Shown: positions 35,119-45,580 of the stretch, piece by piece
How the letters are laid out: each line of letters begins with the position of its first letter
How positions within the stretch are numbered: the first letter of the stretch is position 1
NCBI RefSeq assembly: GCF_000204055.1
Contig: NW_006768765.1
Coordinates: 3,949,206 to 4,013,205, forward strand
Reading direction: 5' to 3'
DNA from: Melampsora larici-populina 98AG31
Lineage: Eukaryota > Basidiomycota > Pucciniomycetes > Pucciniales > Melampsoraceae
Length of the DNA stretch: 64,000 bases
Made by a program: the position numbers and the translations under genes
The notes under the pieces: model-generated
The model's database searches: none
Told to the model about the DNA's origin: nothing
The model's input: only the letters and a program-made list of their open reading frames with translations

Positions 35119-36822
35119 TTAGAGGCCTTGTCTAACTTTTTTGGCCTCGGTTCTTTTGTGGATCTGAGATTCTCTATATTTAATAGCATTGTTGTAGACC
35201 ATTGTAGCAGTGATATTAGGAAGTCCTTTGTTAAGAAGATCTTGTCGTGATAACTCTTTTTCATTGATTAGTCGGTAGTCTGTGACCGACAATTCCTCAA
35301 GGATCCGCTTGATGTTGTTTGTCTTTTCAGCGGAGAACTTGCAGAATTCAAGGAATCCGTTGATCCCGGTTTCGCTGGAAGGATCATCGGCAAGAGGAGG
35401 CGAAGGTGAGAGTGCTCGTTGGGCTTCGGGACTGGCTGGTCGTTTCGCTGGCTGAGGTGTCATTGGATTATTTGGTTCTTGCTCGTGACCTGGAGGCTTA
35501 GTAGGGGACCAACTAGCTTTGATGGCGGCAACCATTCCCACAAGTAGCTCAGTAAACCCGGCAGGATCAAAGGGGGCAGACGATGACGATGGTTGAGGGG
35601 AGTCATGCTGTTTTGCTGAGGTCTTTGTGAGATCATACTTGAAATGAGCCGGTGGGGTAGTGAGGCTAACCTCATCATCATACTAGAGTTTAACGTTCAA
35701 TTGTTCACAATCAATACACTATAATTGAATTGAAAGACGGTCTGGACTTACACGGTGTTTGGCCCACTCTTTAGCCTTTTTCGATGTCAAGGCGAAATAC
35801 CGAGTTGAATCCGTTGGGTCAATGATCGGAGGGTATGTCTTATTGTACTTCTTGTTCATTTCATGTTTTTCAAAGAGTTTGTTTGCAAAAGCCGTTACAG
35901 CATCATTTTGAGAGTTCATTGAGCTGTCTGAATCACCGTTCTGGATGTGGAGATGATGTAAGCATCCAAAGAGAGAACGTTGGAGAATGAAGATGGTTAC
36001 AGACTCACCTCAGGATCAGATTCAAAGTTATCTGATGGCCTCAATGCCTGACGCTTTTCCTGTCGTTCGGCATGCGCTATCACAGCATCAGTTTGGGCAG
36101 CCTGCAAGGTAAGGATGTCAGCTGCATCAAATCCAGGGATAAATTGGACACTGTACTCACCGCCTCGGCTCGTGCCTTGAGCTTGCTCGGATGCGGAGCT
36201 ACAAATGAAATCCCAGCCTTATTTTTAGGATAACTTGCATGTGCCTCTTCAACCCACGATTGAAAATTGCTGTGATCTAACACTTTGCGGTTCCTGTTTG
36301 TCTTTGGAAAGCTGTGGTTTGAAGCAATGTATAGAGTCCAAACCCCCCCACTCTCCTCATCGAAAATTACCTTGTTGAGTACAGACTTGATGTGCATCCC
36401 TGTGTTGTCACTTTTGGCAAGTTCAGCGCATTTTAACTTGAGTTCATCTAAATTGAAATTGTTCGAATCCCATTCAATCGTACAGTTGGAGCAGGTGATT
36501 TGGTGAAACCCAGACTTGTTTTGCTTGTTGGGCACGTAGAAATCGCAGTTAAAGTTGAACTTGAAGGGGCCATCTTCATCTTCTGCTGCACGATTTTCAG
36601 AGTTGCCCTTGGTCTTTGAAGCACAATTGACCTTTGAAATTTTGAGGCGAGTCAGTCTAGATATAAGAAAAAAGAATAGATACAGAAAGTGAGACATACC
36701 CCATTAGTCAAATCTGCTAAGACTTCTGGTCCAGATGATTCAGATCTAGAAGACAATCTTTTGTTCTTGTTGGTTTGGCTGATACCAAGAAAGATTGGAT
36801 CCAGATGTTGGTTTTCGCTCAT
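35119..36822 (-). CDS. Accessory protein of the Tc1 element, unknown function
   Basis: Model joins 36822..36700, 36631..36161, 36101..36009, 35940..35752 and 35682..35119, 479 residues with every phase closing and no stop. The first third contains FKFNFNCDFYVPNKQNKSG and two Cys (ITCSNCTIEW), then a mixed domain around VWTLYIASNHSFPKTNRNRK and NFQSWVEEAHASYPKNKAG. The middle has KRQALRPSDNFESDPE and SMNSQNDAVTAFANKLFEKH. The last third is Pro/Ser-rich, then a helical Lys/Glu/Arg-rich end (ILEELSVTDYRLINEKELS, QDLLNKGLPNITATMVYNN). I recognise no family. Tc1 elements normally have one gene; here the gene lies inside the inverted repeats, convergent with the transposase, so it is likely to travel with it. 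A DNA-binding or transposition-helper role is only a guess. Confidence 0.75.
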
Positions 36823-36928
36823 GGTTGATTTTGATTGTACAAAGAACAAGAGCTAGAGAAGGAAATTCAAATCAGGAGTGATGGATCATTCTCAAGCAAA
36901 AAAAAATTCATCACAGCAGCTGCGGTGA

Positions 36929-37000
36929 CTGCGGCAACTGCGGCAACTGGAAACTTTTTTTTTCTCGGGCCAGGGGTGCCATTCATTTTAGAAAAAGTAA
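36929..37000 (-). repeat. Tc1 element right terminal inverted repeat
   Basis: 72 bp identical to the left repeat in inverted orientation. TA follows at 37001-37002. Confidence 0.9.
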
Positions 37001-37271
37001 TACCGTGTTTCTTAGCTGTTGCGCCGGTCTGCGCAGCAGTTTGATTGTGAGTGTCACCTTGGATGTCACGCTGCCGTACACGAGCCCCAAATGAACACAT
37101 ATCACTTGACTGTCACAAGACCTCAGCAAACCTGGATAAACATGACCGACGTCGAGCGGCCGAAACGTGATCAACGCGTTCAAGATTCCACAGAGACCTC
37201 TTCACGTCTCATTGTACTTCGTTTTCACATCGATCCTCAACTCAAAGAAAACATCGCGCATTGGGACTAGA

Positions 37272-38255
37272 ATGACTCAACCACGACCAAGCTTAATACC
37301 ACCCAATCGTTCTCCAGAAGATGAATCAGAACCAATCCCTTCCCCAGCTCAAATGTGGGATGAAACAACTACATTAGTTCAAGATACAACAGAAGTCATC
37401 AAGGAAGGTATAGAAGAAGATCCTGAACTAGTTTATCAAGCACTCAATCAAACCTTTAAATGGTTAGAAAGATGTCGAGAAAAATTAGAAAATGGGAGGA
37501 ATGAGATGAATCGTGAGTTTCGTCTTGAATGAAACATCATTTAAAGAGTCTTGGACTATCGACCGATTTCGAATCTCCACTTATTTGCGCAAAGGAAGGA
37601 TTCGAGCGTCAAGCTGAAGCTAAACAAGAGGCTTTGGAAAAGATGAAAGCTAACTCAGTGGTGAGAGAAACTCAAACCGAGATTTACGCACTCGAACAGG
37701 ATTCGTATGAAGAGGCGAGAAAGTTAAAAGTATGTAACTTGTCTTTCATAATTTCTACCATGGATCAAAGAGCTAACCAGAGTGCTAGTTTAGGAGCTTG
37801 ATAGTAATGTAGGGGTCACCAAGGCTCAAATCGCTCGTTTGCAAGCTGAGTGCGAACAACTTGAACACTATGAGCCTAGTCGGTCCGGTGACTTTGTCTT
37901 TGGTACTTCATTGTAAGTTTTACGTTTCAAGATATGCAGAGCTAGTATTCTTAACATTTATTATTACGCTACCCCCAGATTGAAAACCAAACTTAATCAT
38001 GAACTCGGGTTTGTACAAGTACCGCGCCGGACCACATCTGAAAAACCCTCTGACAAATTATTTCTGCGTAAGTATCACTCTTGAACCGCTTCAGCTTCCA
38101 TTCATGTTCCTAGCTAATTATTTTTGGCTGTATGATATTCAAACACGAAAGGGTGCGATTTACATCCTGAATCTTCACGAGTAGTCCGGAAAGCTGAAAA
38201 CAATCGAGATGGATTTGTCTTGGGTAATCAACTATGGGATTTGATTTCACCTTGA
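37272..38255 (+). CDS. Probable SPC24 kinetochore protein (NDC80 complex)
   Basis: Model join(37272..37512, 37599..37729, 37794..37912, 37979..38067, 38152..38255), 227 residues. The N-terminal part (EVIKEGIEEDPELVYQALNQ) is followed by a coiled coil (ERQAEAKQEALEKMKANSVVRE, SNVGVTKAQIARLQAECEQLE). The C-terminus has the Spc24-like globular pattern: a LKTKLNHELGF helix start, SSRVVRKAENNRDGFV and a terminal QLWDLISP. Length, coiled-coil-then-small-globule layout and the LxxKLxxxLGF/xWDLI signature fit Spc24, which links NDC80 to the inner kinetochore. Another small coiled-coil kinetochore subunit is possible. Convergent with the Emi1-like gene. Confidence 0.55.
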
Positions 38256-38487
38256 GTCGAGTAAATCCGCCATTTCGACAACTTGTAAATCAGGACCTGT
38301 ACTTTTGGAGTCTATGCTCATATTGTAATTCTACTCCGGGATTTATATTCTCAAGAACGAAGGCGTCGGTGTCTATTCTAATACTTCAGTTCATCGCATT
38401 GCTTGACCAGATAGGTTCACTAGGCGTGACCGGCCTGTAAAGCAAACAATCAAGACGTCAATTTTCTAATAATCCTTTACAACGTGC

Positions 38488-38925
38488 TCATCGATCTATG
38501 AACATGCCACATAGATTTTCAGAAACCAACCTCCGATCCCATACATCTTCACTATTGGGTTTTTCTAAGATCTTTTCAGCTTTCCTTTGATGCCACAAAC
38601 CAGCACGTTGGTCTTTATCAAGAGCTTTCAAGCTAAGACAAAATTTAAAGTCATCTAGCTTTGAAGGACATGAATGATTTAATCCACCATAACGATATAT
38701 TGATTTGAGTTGATTGGAGAGTGAATAACATAATAAAAGGTTATCAAAGGCTGTTAGACATGAGATTGATTCGTTGCCTGAGATTGATGATGAAACTTCT
38801 TGATATTCGATTTCGGCTTTTAACTTGTTTTCAAATGATGACTCTGGAGATGCCGGTGAGGTGGAGGAAGATGGTGACGGCGACGGTGATGGTGAATTGG
38901 AAGTACCAAAGCCAAAGTTGAACAT
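38488..38925 (-). CDS. Emi1/DUF3128-type twin-CX9C protein
   Basis: Single-exon 145-residue protein. After a Ser/Pro-rich N-terminus it shows two CX9C motifs: C-LTAFDNLLL-C and C-PSKLDDFKF-C, with LCYSLSNQLKSIYRYGGLNHSC between them and FCLSLKALDK after, then NSEDVWDRR near the end. This is the DUF3128 pattern of yeast early meiotic induction protein 1. Twin CX9C proteins are usually folded in the mitochondrial intermembrane space, which would fit the neighbouring TIM22. The start ATG at 38925 (MFNFGFGTSN) is chosen because the upstream codons lack ATG. It is divergent from TIM22 with a 245-bp shared promoter. Confidence 0.8.
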   Translation of the reverse strand: MFNFGFGTSNSPSPSPSPSSSTSPASPESSFENKLKAEIEYQEVSSSISGNESISCLTAFDNLLLCYSLSNQLKSIYRYGGLNHSCPSKLDDFKFCLSLKALDKDQRAGLWHQRKAEKILEKPNSEDVWDRRLVSENLCGMFIDR

Positions 38926-39169
38926 CTTGGTGAGGGTCAAAGTTGAACAGACTCGTCACTCAATCCAATCCAAATTTCTGCGAGAAACCCGATGTGAAGT
39001 ATCCGATCAGATCGAGCATACTGCGGCCCAGCATCACGGACCGCCCCGAGACTGTATAACTTGCACCCGCCAAATTTCACCACACCTCATGACCGGCAAT
39101 CCGAGACTTTTTTTTGCGTAGCATGCATATAGCCAACCGATCACTGAAGAGACGAATAGGACGTACTTG

Positions 39170-39876
39170 ATGGCAACCGGATTCTTGCGTAGGTGAAACT
39201 AATCAATTCATGATGTTCTGTGAGATTAACATAGACACTGATCTATCAATCTAAATTTCATCGCAGCTCCTTACATCATACCCGGTCAGGAGCCAGGTAC
39301 TACTGATTCACAAAGACAAGAGATTTATCAATTCTTAAGATGGACAAGAAGAGGGCAAGCAGGTCAAGAATCATGTGTAGCGAAAACGATTTTATCTGGT
39401 GTGATGGGATTCGGATTAGGTGGAATGTTCAGTTTAATGTCATCTTCATTTGCATATGAAGATCCATTACGAAGAAATCCGAATTTCGATTCAATGAAAT
39501 TCGGACCTAAGGCTGGTTTAATGTTTAAAGAGATGGGTAAAGGAATGTGGAGCACTGGAAAAGGATTTGGTAAAGTTGGTGCTTTGTATGCTGGATTAGA
39601 ATGTTGTGTTGAAAGTGTGAGTTTTCAAAACTGATTTTTAATCATTCATCGTTCGTTTTGTGTCTTGAGGTTCTTATGAGGTTTTCTCTTTTTCATCGTT
39701 AATAGTATAGGGCTAAAAATGATCTATGGAATTCTTTGGTCGGAGGTGGACTAGCCGGAGGTGTTTTGGCATATCAATCAGGGATGAAGGCAATGTTGTT
39801 TGGAGCAGTCGGTTTTGCTGCTTTTAGTGGAGCGATCGATGGATATATGAGGAGGGAATTACCGGATGATGATTAA
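39170..39876 (+). CDS. TIM22: TIM22 mitochondrial inner-membrane translocase subunit
   Basis: Model join(39170..39188, 39267..39616, 39706..39876), 179 residues, the normal Tim22 length. Motifs of the Tim17/22/23 family: CVAKTILSGVMGFGLGGMFSLMSSSF (first membrane helix with GxxxG), then MGKGMWSTGKGFGKVGALYAGLECCVES and YRAKNDLWNSLVGGGLAGGVLAYQSG, and a last helix MLFGAVGFAAFSGAIDGYM. It forms the channel that inserts carrier proteins into the inner membrane. The start exon reads MATGFLPPYIIPGQEPG after splicing. The CVAK and ECCVE cysteines correspond to the disulphide pair known in Tim22. Confidence 0.93.
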
Positions 39877-41096
39877 TACGATTTTGGTTGATGGTGATCG
39901 AAGATGAATAGGTGACTGTTTGATTTGTATATACCAACGGGTGCAATATGAAGGATCCTCAATCTCCTCTTTCAATCTTCTTGAATAGAAAATGTGTCTT
40001 TTAATTTGAGTATATCGTTTTACAAAATCCATTTCTGAGCAACAAGGATCAACGAGCAAGTCAACCCAAAGTCCGGCATGACACTTCAGATTACTTTACC
40101 AACGCTGAGCGGCATACATATATCTCAAGTGTATATACACTGGTTCCAAACAGCGTTCACTGTTTGATGTTTGTTTTGGACGAGAAGGCTCATTAGATAG
40201 ACACCACTCAACTGATGACCGCTACGACTAGTAGATGCGCTCAAACCTGCCTTGCGGGATCAGTTCCCACAACATGAAGATGAAGCCACGAGTCCTCAAT
40301 CATAAATTTGTAATCCCCATCATCCATGTAGACCTGCTTGACCGCTGGCCTAAACCGGTTCATCGTCATCTGGTTTCCTTTGATAGAGTTCCAATCGGGA
40401 CACAAGTGCGACCTTCCCCTGTGTGGCAAGGCTGCAAAGAAACACGTCTTGTAGTAAGAAAAATCAGCGGACTAACCTACACAAGTTGTGTGTTTCGATG
40501 CAGCAAAAAAAGCCTAGGAAGTTCAAAACAGAACCTGATCATTTAAAGGGTTCCAAACATCGAATCCAGATTGGGAAAACCCTTGGTTTGATTCAGAGTT
40601 ACGCAGTGGTCAGTCTGTCACTTCACTTGAAGTTTTAGTTTCACCAATCGTGAATATATAAAGAGAGCAGGACGGCCAGTTTGTGCGCACTCGTACAATT
40701 GTGCTCACCTACCAATCAAATACATTTCTCGTAACCATCCCTTCCTCTATGACACATTCAAGTCATTCGTATATCTCTATCAAACCTTTCTTATCACAGG
40801 GCCAACTCATCATTTCTCTCTACAGTCCAAGTCTTTCCAATATCACAAATCCAACTCTCTTTTTTTTCTGTTGCTCTGAGTCCTGTGGGGTCTTTCATCT
40901 CCTTCATCCTCTATCAAAGTCATTTCCTTTGGGGAATAGCCTCCGTGAACAGCCTACATCAAAATCTCGCACTCCCAGGTATCCCTTTTCCAATCAAGGT
41001 TGACACTTTGACTCATGTCGAGTCATTCAGCATCTTCCAAGCGATGATATACACACGGCCGCCGGTCGAATTGGCATACCCAAATGACGTCATCAT
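39877..41096. other. Intergenic region TIM22 to tRNA
   Basis: About 1.2 kb with only short, unsupported frames. TGACGTCA, a CREB/ATF-type palindrome, occurs at about 41085-41092 just before the tRNA. No gene seen. Confidence 0.4.
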
Positions 41097-41181
41097 GGCC
41101 TTATGGTCTAGTCGTATGATTCTCCCTTTGGGTTCGCCTTAAGACTGGGAGAGGTCTCGGGTTCAATTCCCGATGAGGCCC
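41097..41181 (+). tRNA. tRNA-Pro (TGG anticodon) with intron
   Basis: The acceptor stem GGCCTTA pairs with TGAGGCC (one G-T), followed by the discriminator C. The anticodon stem TCTCC/GGAGA encloses a loop with CTTTGGG, anticodon TGG, and an intron of about 14 nt (TTCGCCTTAAGACT) after position 37, where eukaryotic tRNA introns sit. The T arm is CTCGGGTTCAATTCCCGA with a good B box. A T8 run right after the gene is the Pol III terminator. The D loop reads AGTCGTAT where AGTGGTAT is usual, so one of the two conserved G residues is changed; the gene may be functional or a slightly degenerate copy. Confidence 0.82.
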
Positions 41182-41182
41182 A

Positions 41183-41190
41183 TTTTTTTT
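41183..41190 (+). terminator. Pol III oligo-T terminator
   Basis: TTTTTTTT immediately after the tRNA discriminator base, the standard Pol III stop signal. Confidence 0.8.
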
Positions 41191-42275
41191 GTGCTTCTTT
41201 GATTGCTCAAGACGCGAAGGATTTCCCTACGTATCTTCTTTTTTCATCAAGTTTGTGGCCACTTGAATTGAACCATGGGCATTATGGTATCAGTTGCATT
41301 TTTTTTATTAGAAATGAAGTTTGAAACGTTTGTCCGTATATTGGCTTACTTCAAATGGATTCAATGTGGTAATGAGATTATAAGAACTGTAGATGGTGGA
41401 ACTCTCAGACTGACCATGTACAAAGGTAGGAGAACAGATTCAAGATCAATTTTAACTCAGTCTGCAGAAACACCTTGAAAGCCTCATCAAATTTTAGTTT
41501 CAAGATGGAATGTGAACTTTCTTGCATTTTTAGATCTCCTTAAAGGCTTCAAACTATAAACCAACCTGAATCCCTATTCTTTTCTTTTCTTTCCTATTTT
41601 TTTCCTAATGAAAAAGCGCCAAAAAAAAACCTCAAAAACAAGACCAATTAAACCCATTTCTAACCAACAATTAAAAGGTATACATCAACCAAAACAAAAC
41701 CAAAAGGTATATAATTCTTGTAAAAAAAGAAAAAAAAAGGTAGAGAAATAAACATGATTTTAGTCTTTTTTGGTATCTAGAATATACTTTTAAAAATCAC
41801 TTCTTTTGAACCAAACCTCATAACATAAAAAAACAAATTCAACACACACACACACATACATAAACATCAGATTTTCTTTTCGCTATTTTCTTTCTTGGTT
41901 TCACTTTGCTACAAATTACAGTCACAGAAACTTATTCATATATAAAGAAATATATCATAAAAAGGAAAAGAATTAAAAGAAAACTACTAAATCAACTCAA
42001 GTATTCCATCATATATAGAAGAAAAAAATCATACTATATTTGATATTTGAATTTTTCTTTTCTTGTGATTAACAAGAAGTTTATTAAATAATACAAAATA
42101 CATCTCTTGAAATTAGAAATATAAAAGTTACTTAAATTATCCAACTGATGAGAAAAACACCCAAACTAAATCCAAAGACTGATACTTAATCAATGAACCA
42201 TCATAAAATAAAATCAAACAAAATGAGCCGATGACTCTTTTGGTGAATCGTATGTATGCGCGACTTCGGTTGTCA
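41191..42275. other. Intergenic, AT-rich
   Basis: A-rich homopolymer runs, a short (CA)n at about 41840 and likely 3' UTR of the next minus-strand gene. No gene seen. Confidence 0.4.
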
Positions 42276-44225
42276 TCATACGAAGGGTGAAGGACTAGAT
42301 CCTCTTAGTTGGTTTAATCGATTCGGATCGATTTCTCCAAGTCTAGCCACAGGTGAAGAATTGGTAAAAAAATCAATCGGTTCATCTATATCTTCAAACA
42401 AACAAATCTTTTGACTCGGATTTTGGTTGGGGTTTCGAAGTTGATGATGTCTTAGAGGAGAACAAGGAGAGTAATCAAATCTAGATCTATGAATTTGATA
42501 TGGTTGTGAATCTTTAGGTGTCGAATTCTCATCTGTTTCTTTAACAATCAAAGGTGCTACAAAGGTTTCGGTTTGATGAAACGATCCAGGTTTGAAACAT
42601 ATATCTTCTTCTGGTAATTGATATGATGAAGTGATGTATGATTGAGTTTGAGTTGAAAGTGCATTTGAAAGTCGGGTATGGTTTGGGAACGGGTTGAAAG
42701 ATTGACGAAGTGAATGATTAGGTTGAGGATTTAAAGGTATATTACTGTCACTTGAAAAGATTGCAGGTGAAGGACTTAGGAACGGGTTTTGGGATCGATG
42801 CAAGTTGATAGAAGATTGAGAGAGTGATTTCCAAAAGGTGCTTTGATCGTCTGTCATTGAAAATGAAGGACCTGATGGTGTGGATGGTACCACAAGTGTC
42901 GGACCTTGGTCCGCCTTGAAAATCTTCTGTTTGCCTACAATGAACCAATCGAGGGCAGATGCATCCGGTGGGTTTGGAGAAGACTTGAGATTTCCATCAG
43001 TAGGATGACCGTCACTTGCTCTGGAAATAGCTTCTTTGGCTGCCTTTAAACCTAATTGATTCACCATAACTTCAGCAGTGATAGCGATTCGGCCGTATCG
43101 CGCTACTTCGGCCGACACTAGCCCGTTTCGATTCACCGGTTTACAGTGAGAAACGGGTGGTGATGAGAATTTGGGTCGAGTTGATTTATGGAAGCGGCCT
43201 TCCTCCTCCTCCTCGTCATTTTCGCCAACAGTCACCACTTTGACTGATCCATCCAAATCTGATTCAATTTTCAAACGCTTTTGTTTAGGATTACGCTGTT
43301 GGCTAGGTTTGTTGGTTGTGCGTGGACGTTCGCTCATCGGGGTTGGTGAAGAGGCAGGAATGAGAGAGGCAGCGAAAGTGAAAGGAACTCCATTGATGAC
43401 TTGGTGGAATGGTTTTTCTACCTCTGTAGGCCGTTTTGGTGATGCTGATGGTACGGAGTCAATGAGCTTGATGAGAGTCACGAGGTGAGTGAAGTCAAGA
43501 AGAGGATTTGTTTGATGTTGGAGTGGTTCGAGGAGATATTGTATCGCTCTGTTGACGGTATCCCAACTAGCTTGAACACTAATGAAGTCCACAGATATGT
43601 AAGTAATGAAATATGTCTTTATTTGGATAAAAAGTGAGAAAACAAACCCTTGAGAAGCCAATCTTTGTGAAAGCGAAACCTTTTCTGACTCAGACGAAGG
43701 TACAGGGGATTTACATTGAGAAGTAAAAGTGATGGCCTTGGAGCGAGGGGCAGGAGAAGACATGAATTCATCGAGTAAATTGCAAGTGTTGGTAGAACGA
43801 GATGGACTTGAAGGTAGAAGAGAGAATGAAGTAGGTGATGAAGGAAAGATTTGAGATGATGGGTTAGGAGTATTAAAGCCACGTTTTCGAAGTCGAACAT
43901 TGGAAATTGATTCAGAACCAGCATGAGATGAAGGTTTCATTGATCGTTTTATGAGAGGCTTTGGTTTGATTGATTGATTTCCGAATGGTGACGGTTTTGA
44001 TGGGAAATGATTGGGTTGAAGGAAACGGTTGGATGAGAGAGGAGAGCTAGAATGAAGAGGTGGTTGATAATCAAATGAATGATGTTGAAGAGGTGTATCA
44101 TGAGGATGATGCATTGATGATAAGGTTGATTTTGATTTTGACTTTGATTTAGATGGAGTCTTAAATGAAGGAAGTTGAGTTGAAGGTAAGGAAGAAGACT
44201 GATCGAATGAAGTTGATTTAATCAT
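42276..44225 (-). CDS. Ser/Pro-rich fungal protein, function unknown
   Basis: One long frame with a probable intron at about 43566-43649 (LASQG-VQASWDTVNRAIQYLL); the intron happens to be open in frame. The N-terminus is Ser/Pro/Lys-rich and basic (KSKSKSKS, RLRKRGFNTPNP), disordered in appearance. The central part has a helical block ASWDTVNRAIQYLLEPLQHQ and FTHLVTLIKLIDSVPS, then KQKRLKIESDLDG with an acidic run, and a block LVSAEVARYGRIAITAEVMVNQLGLKAAKEA that looks the most conserved. The C-terminus is again Ser/Pro-rich and ends RLNQLRGSSPSPFV. Nuclear localisation is plausible from the basic clusters. I do not recognise the family. Confidence 0.65.
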   Translation of the reverse strand: MIKSTSFDQSSSLPSTQLPSFKTPSKSKSKSKSTLSSMHHPHDTPLQHHSFDYQPPLHSSSPLSSNRFLQPNHFPSKPSPFGNQSIKPKPLIKRSMKPSSHAGSESISNVRLRKRGFNTPNPSSQIFPSSPTSFSLLPSSPSRSTNTCNLLDEFMSSPAPRSKAITFTSQCKSPVPSSESEKVSLSQRLASQGFVFSLFIQIKTYFITYISVDFISVQASWDTVNRAIQYLLEPLQHQTNPLLDFTHLVTLIKLIDSVPSASPKRPTEVEKPFHQVINGVPFTFAASLIPASSPTPMSERPRTTNKPSQQRNPKQKRLKIESDLDGSVKVVTVGENDEEEEEGRFHKSTRPKFSSPPVSHCKPVNRNGLVSAEVARYGRIAITAEVMVNQLGLKAAKEAISRASDGHPTDGNLKSSPNPPDASALDWFIVGKQKIFKADQGPTLVVPSTPSGPSFSMTDDQSTFWKSLSQSSINLHRSQNPFLSPSPAIFSSDSNIPLNPQPNHSLRQSFNPFPNHTRLSNALSTQTQSYITSSYQLPEEDICFKPGSFHQTETFVAPLIVKETDENSTPKDSQPYQIHRSRFDYSPCSPLRHHQLRNPNQNPSQKICLFEDIDEPIDFFTNSSPVARLGEIDPNRLNQLRGSSPSPFV

Positions 44226-45433
44226 TTTGGTGGTATATTTTTTTTACTTTTGATTAACTTTTGAAGCTGGTTTGGTTGTTGAGTTTCTTTTATTAAAGCA
44301 GCTGACTGCAATCGAGAATGATTGAAGTCAATGAAGTTTTTAGAGATATGTGAACTGTTTGAGATTGAAGGAGTCAGAGTATTTCTTTTTATGATAAAGT
44401 GATGAAGGATGACTTTGACTAACCAATTAACCCTCGAAGCATGAGATGATAGAAATAGAAATGCTAAAAGGGAAATTTTGGAAATCTCAGTGAAAGGATA
44501 GTCAATTGAACTAAGACCACTCATAGACCATTCATCGAACCCATCCAAACAGATGTGATAGCCGTGGTGGTGTGTGTGAATCAAATCAAAAATTCACATC
44601 AAAAGCTCTTTGATTTGTTCATGTGAAAGATTACAAAATGTATGCGACAATTCAATCAAATTACTTCTGAAACAAAGCCATCCTTCACAATTCACACTTT
44701 AGTTTCACAAAGCACTTTAAGTTTCTTGGCTTATCACATCGGAACGCTTGAAAATTAAGTGTAAAATTAATCCTTCATTTGAAGTTCAACCTCAAGAAAA
44801 ACTCAGCATATCTATCTCTATCACCCTTTCATATGAAGATCCAATCCATATATGTACATACATATCCAGTAATCCCTATATGTAATCAACTCTTGAAAGA
44901 AGAACACTTGATCTTGAATGACTTCTTTGTCCTGGGTAATTCTTGATCAAGTCCTTCATGATGCAGATCTAGATCAAATTCCATCACATCCAACAATTCA
45001 CAAAACAAAATCATAAGTTTGTAAATAGTATGTTCAGAATCACAATCATCACGACTTCCTATTTACTCTTCCTGATCTTATCTGACATCTACAGTTGACT
45101 GTCTTCAATTGCATACAGCTTAGAAAATAGATTTTCTATGCATGGACCTAGAAATATGGATTGACAAATTTCATTTTGGCCAAAGAATCCCATTTAGGCA
45201 ACAAAAAAAAACTCCAGAAAATCATATGCATGTAAGGGGTCATGCATTTAATATCTATGGAGAGTACACAGCAGTCACCTCATCTTACTAGTCTTGTTCA
45301 TTCTTCTTGAGATTGAGAACAACTCATCAAAGAGCTCAACCCACTTAAAAAAACAACAAAATCAATCAAACCATAAGAATTTGATCTACTTCAACTGAAT
45401 TGCCAATTTGATTAAAGGAGAATCACTCATTGT
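44226..45433. other. Intergenic, upstream of the Ser/Pro-rich gene
   Basis: Probable 5' region of the 42.3-44.2 kb gene, then featureless AT-rich DNA. Short frames only, none supported. Confidence 0.4.
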
Positions 45434-45580
45434 GTAACACTGCCAGGATTAAACACTCTCCCAAATTGAATAACATATTTTTTTGCAATAATTAATGGGC
45501 ATTTATATGACAATAATTAATTATTCCAAAAAAAATGTAAGATTTTCACAATTGGGAGGGTGTTTAATCTTGATAGTGTA
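45434..45580. mobile_element. Short foldback (MITE-like) element
   Basis: GTAACACTGCCAGGATTAAA...CACTCTCCCAAATTG at the left pairs with CAATTGGGAGGGTGTTTAATCTTGATAGTGTA at the right, imperfect arms of about 33 bp around an AT-rich centre with TAATTAAT palindromes. Total about 147 bp, no coding capacity. No clear target duplication. Confidence 0.6.

Larger units (their letters stand above)
32862..37000. mobile_element. Tc1/mariner (DD34E) transposon with second gene, intact
   Basis: Terminal inverted repeats of 72 bp (32862-32933 and 36929-37000) are identical base for base, beginning TTACTTTTTCTAAAATGAAT and ending in GTTGCCGCAG. TA lies immediately outside both ends (32860-32861 and 37001-37002), the Tc1/mariner target duplication. 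The element is 4.14 kb, far larger than a usual 1.3-2.4 kb Tc1 element, because it carries a spliced transposase on the plus strand and a second spliced 479-residue gene on the minus strand. Both are open throughout. Identical ends and intact genes point to recent transposition. Confidence 0.88.

Noticed and set aside
37142..37270. Separate small protein MTDVERPKRDQRVQ upstream of the SPC24-like gene
   Set aside because: Short, no family signal and directly before the ATG of the next gene; more likely 5' UTR sequence.
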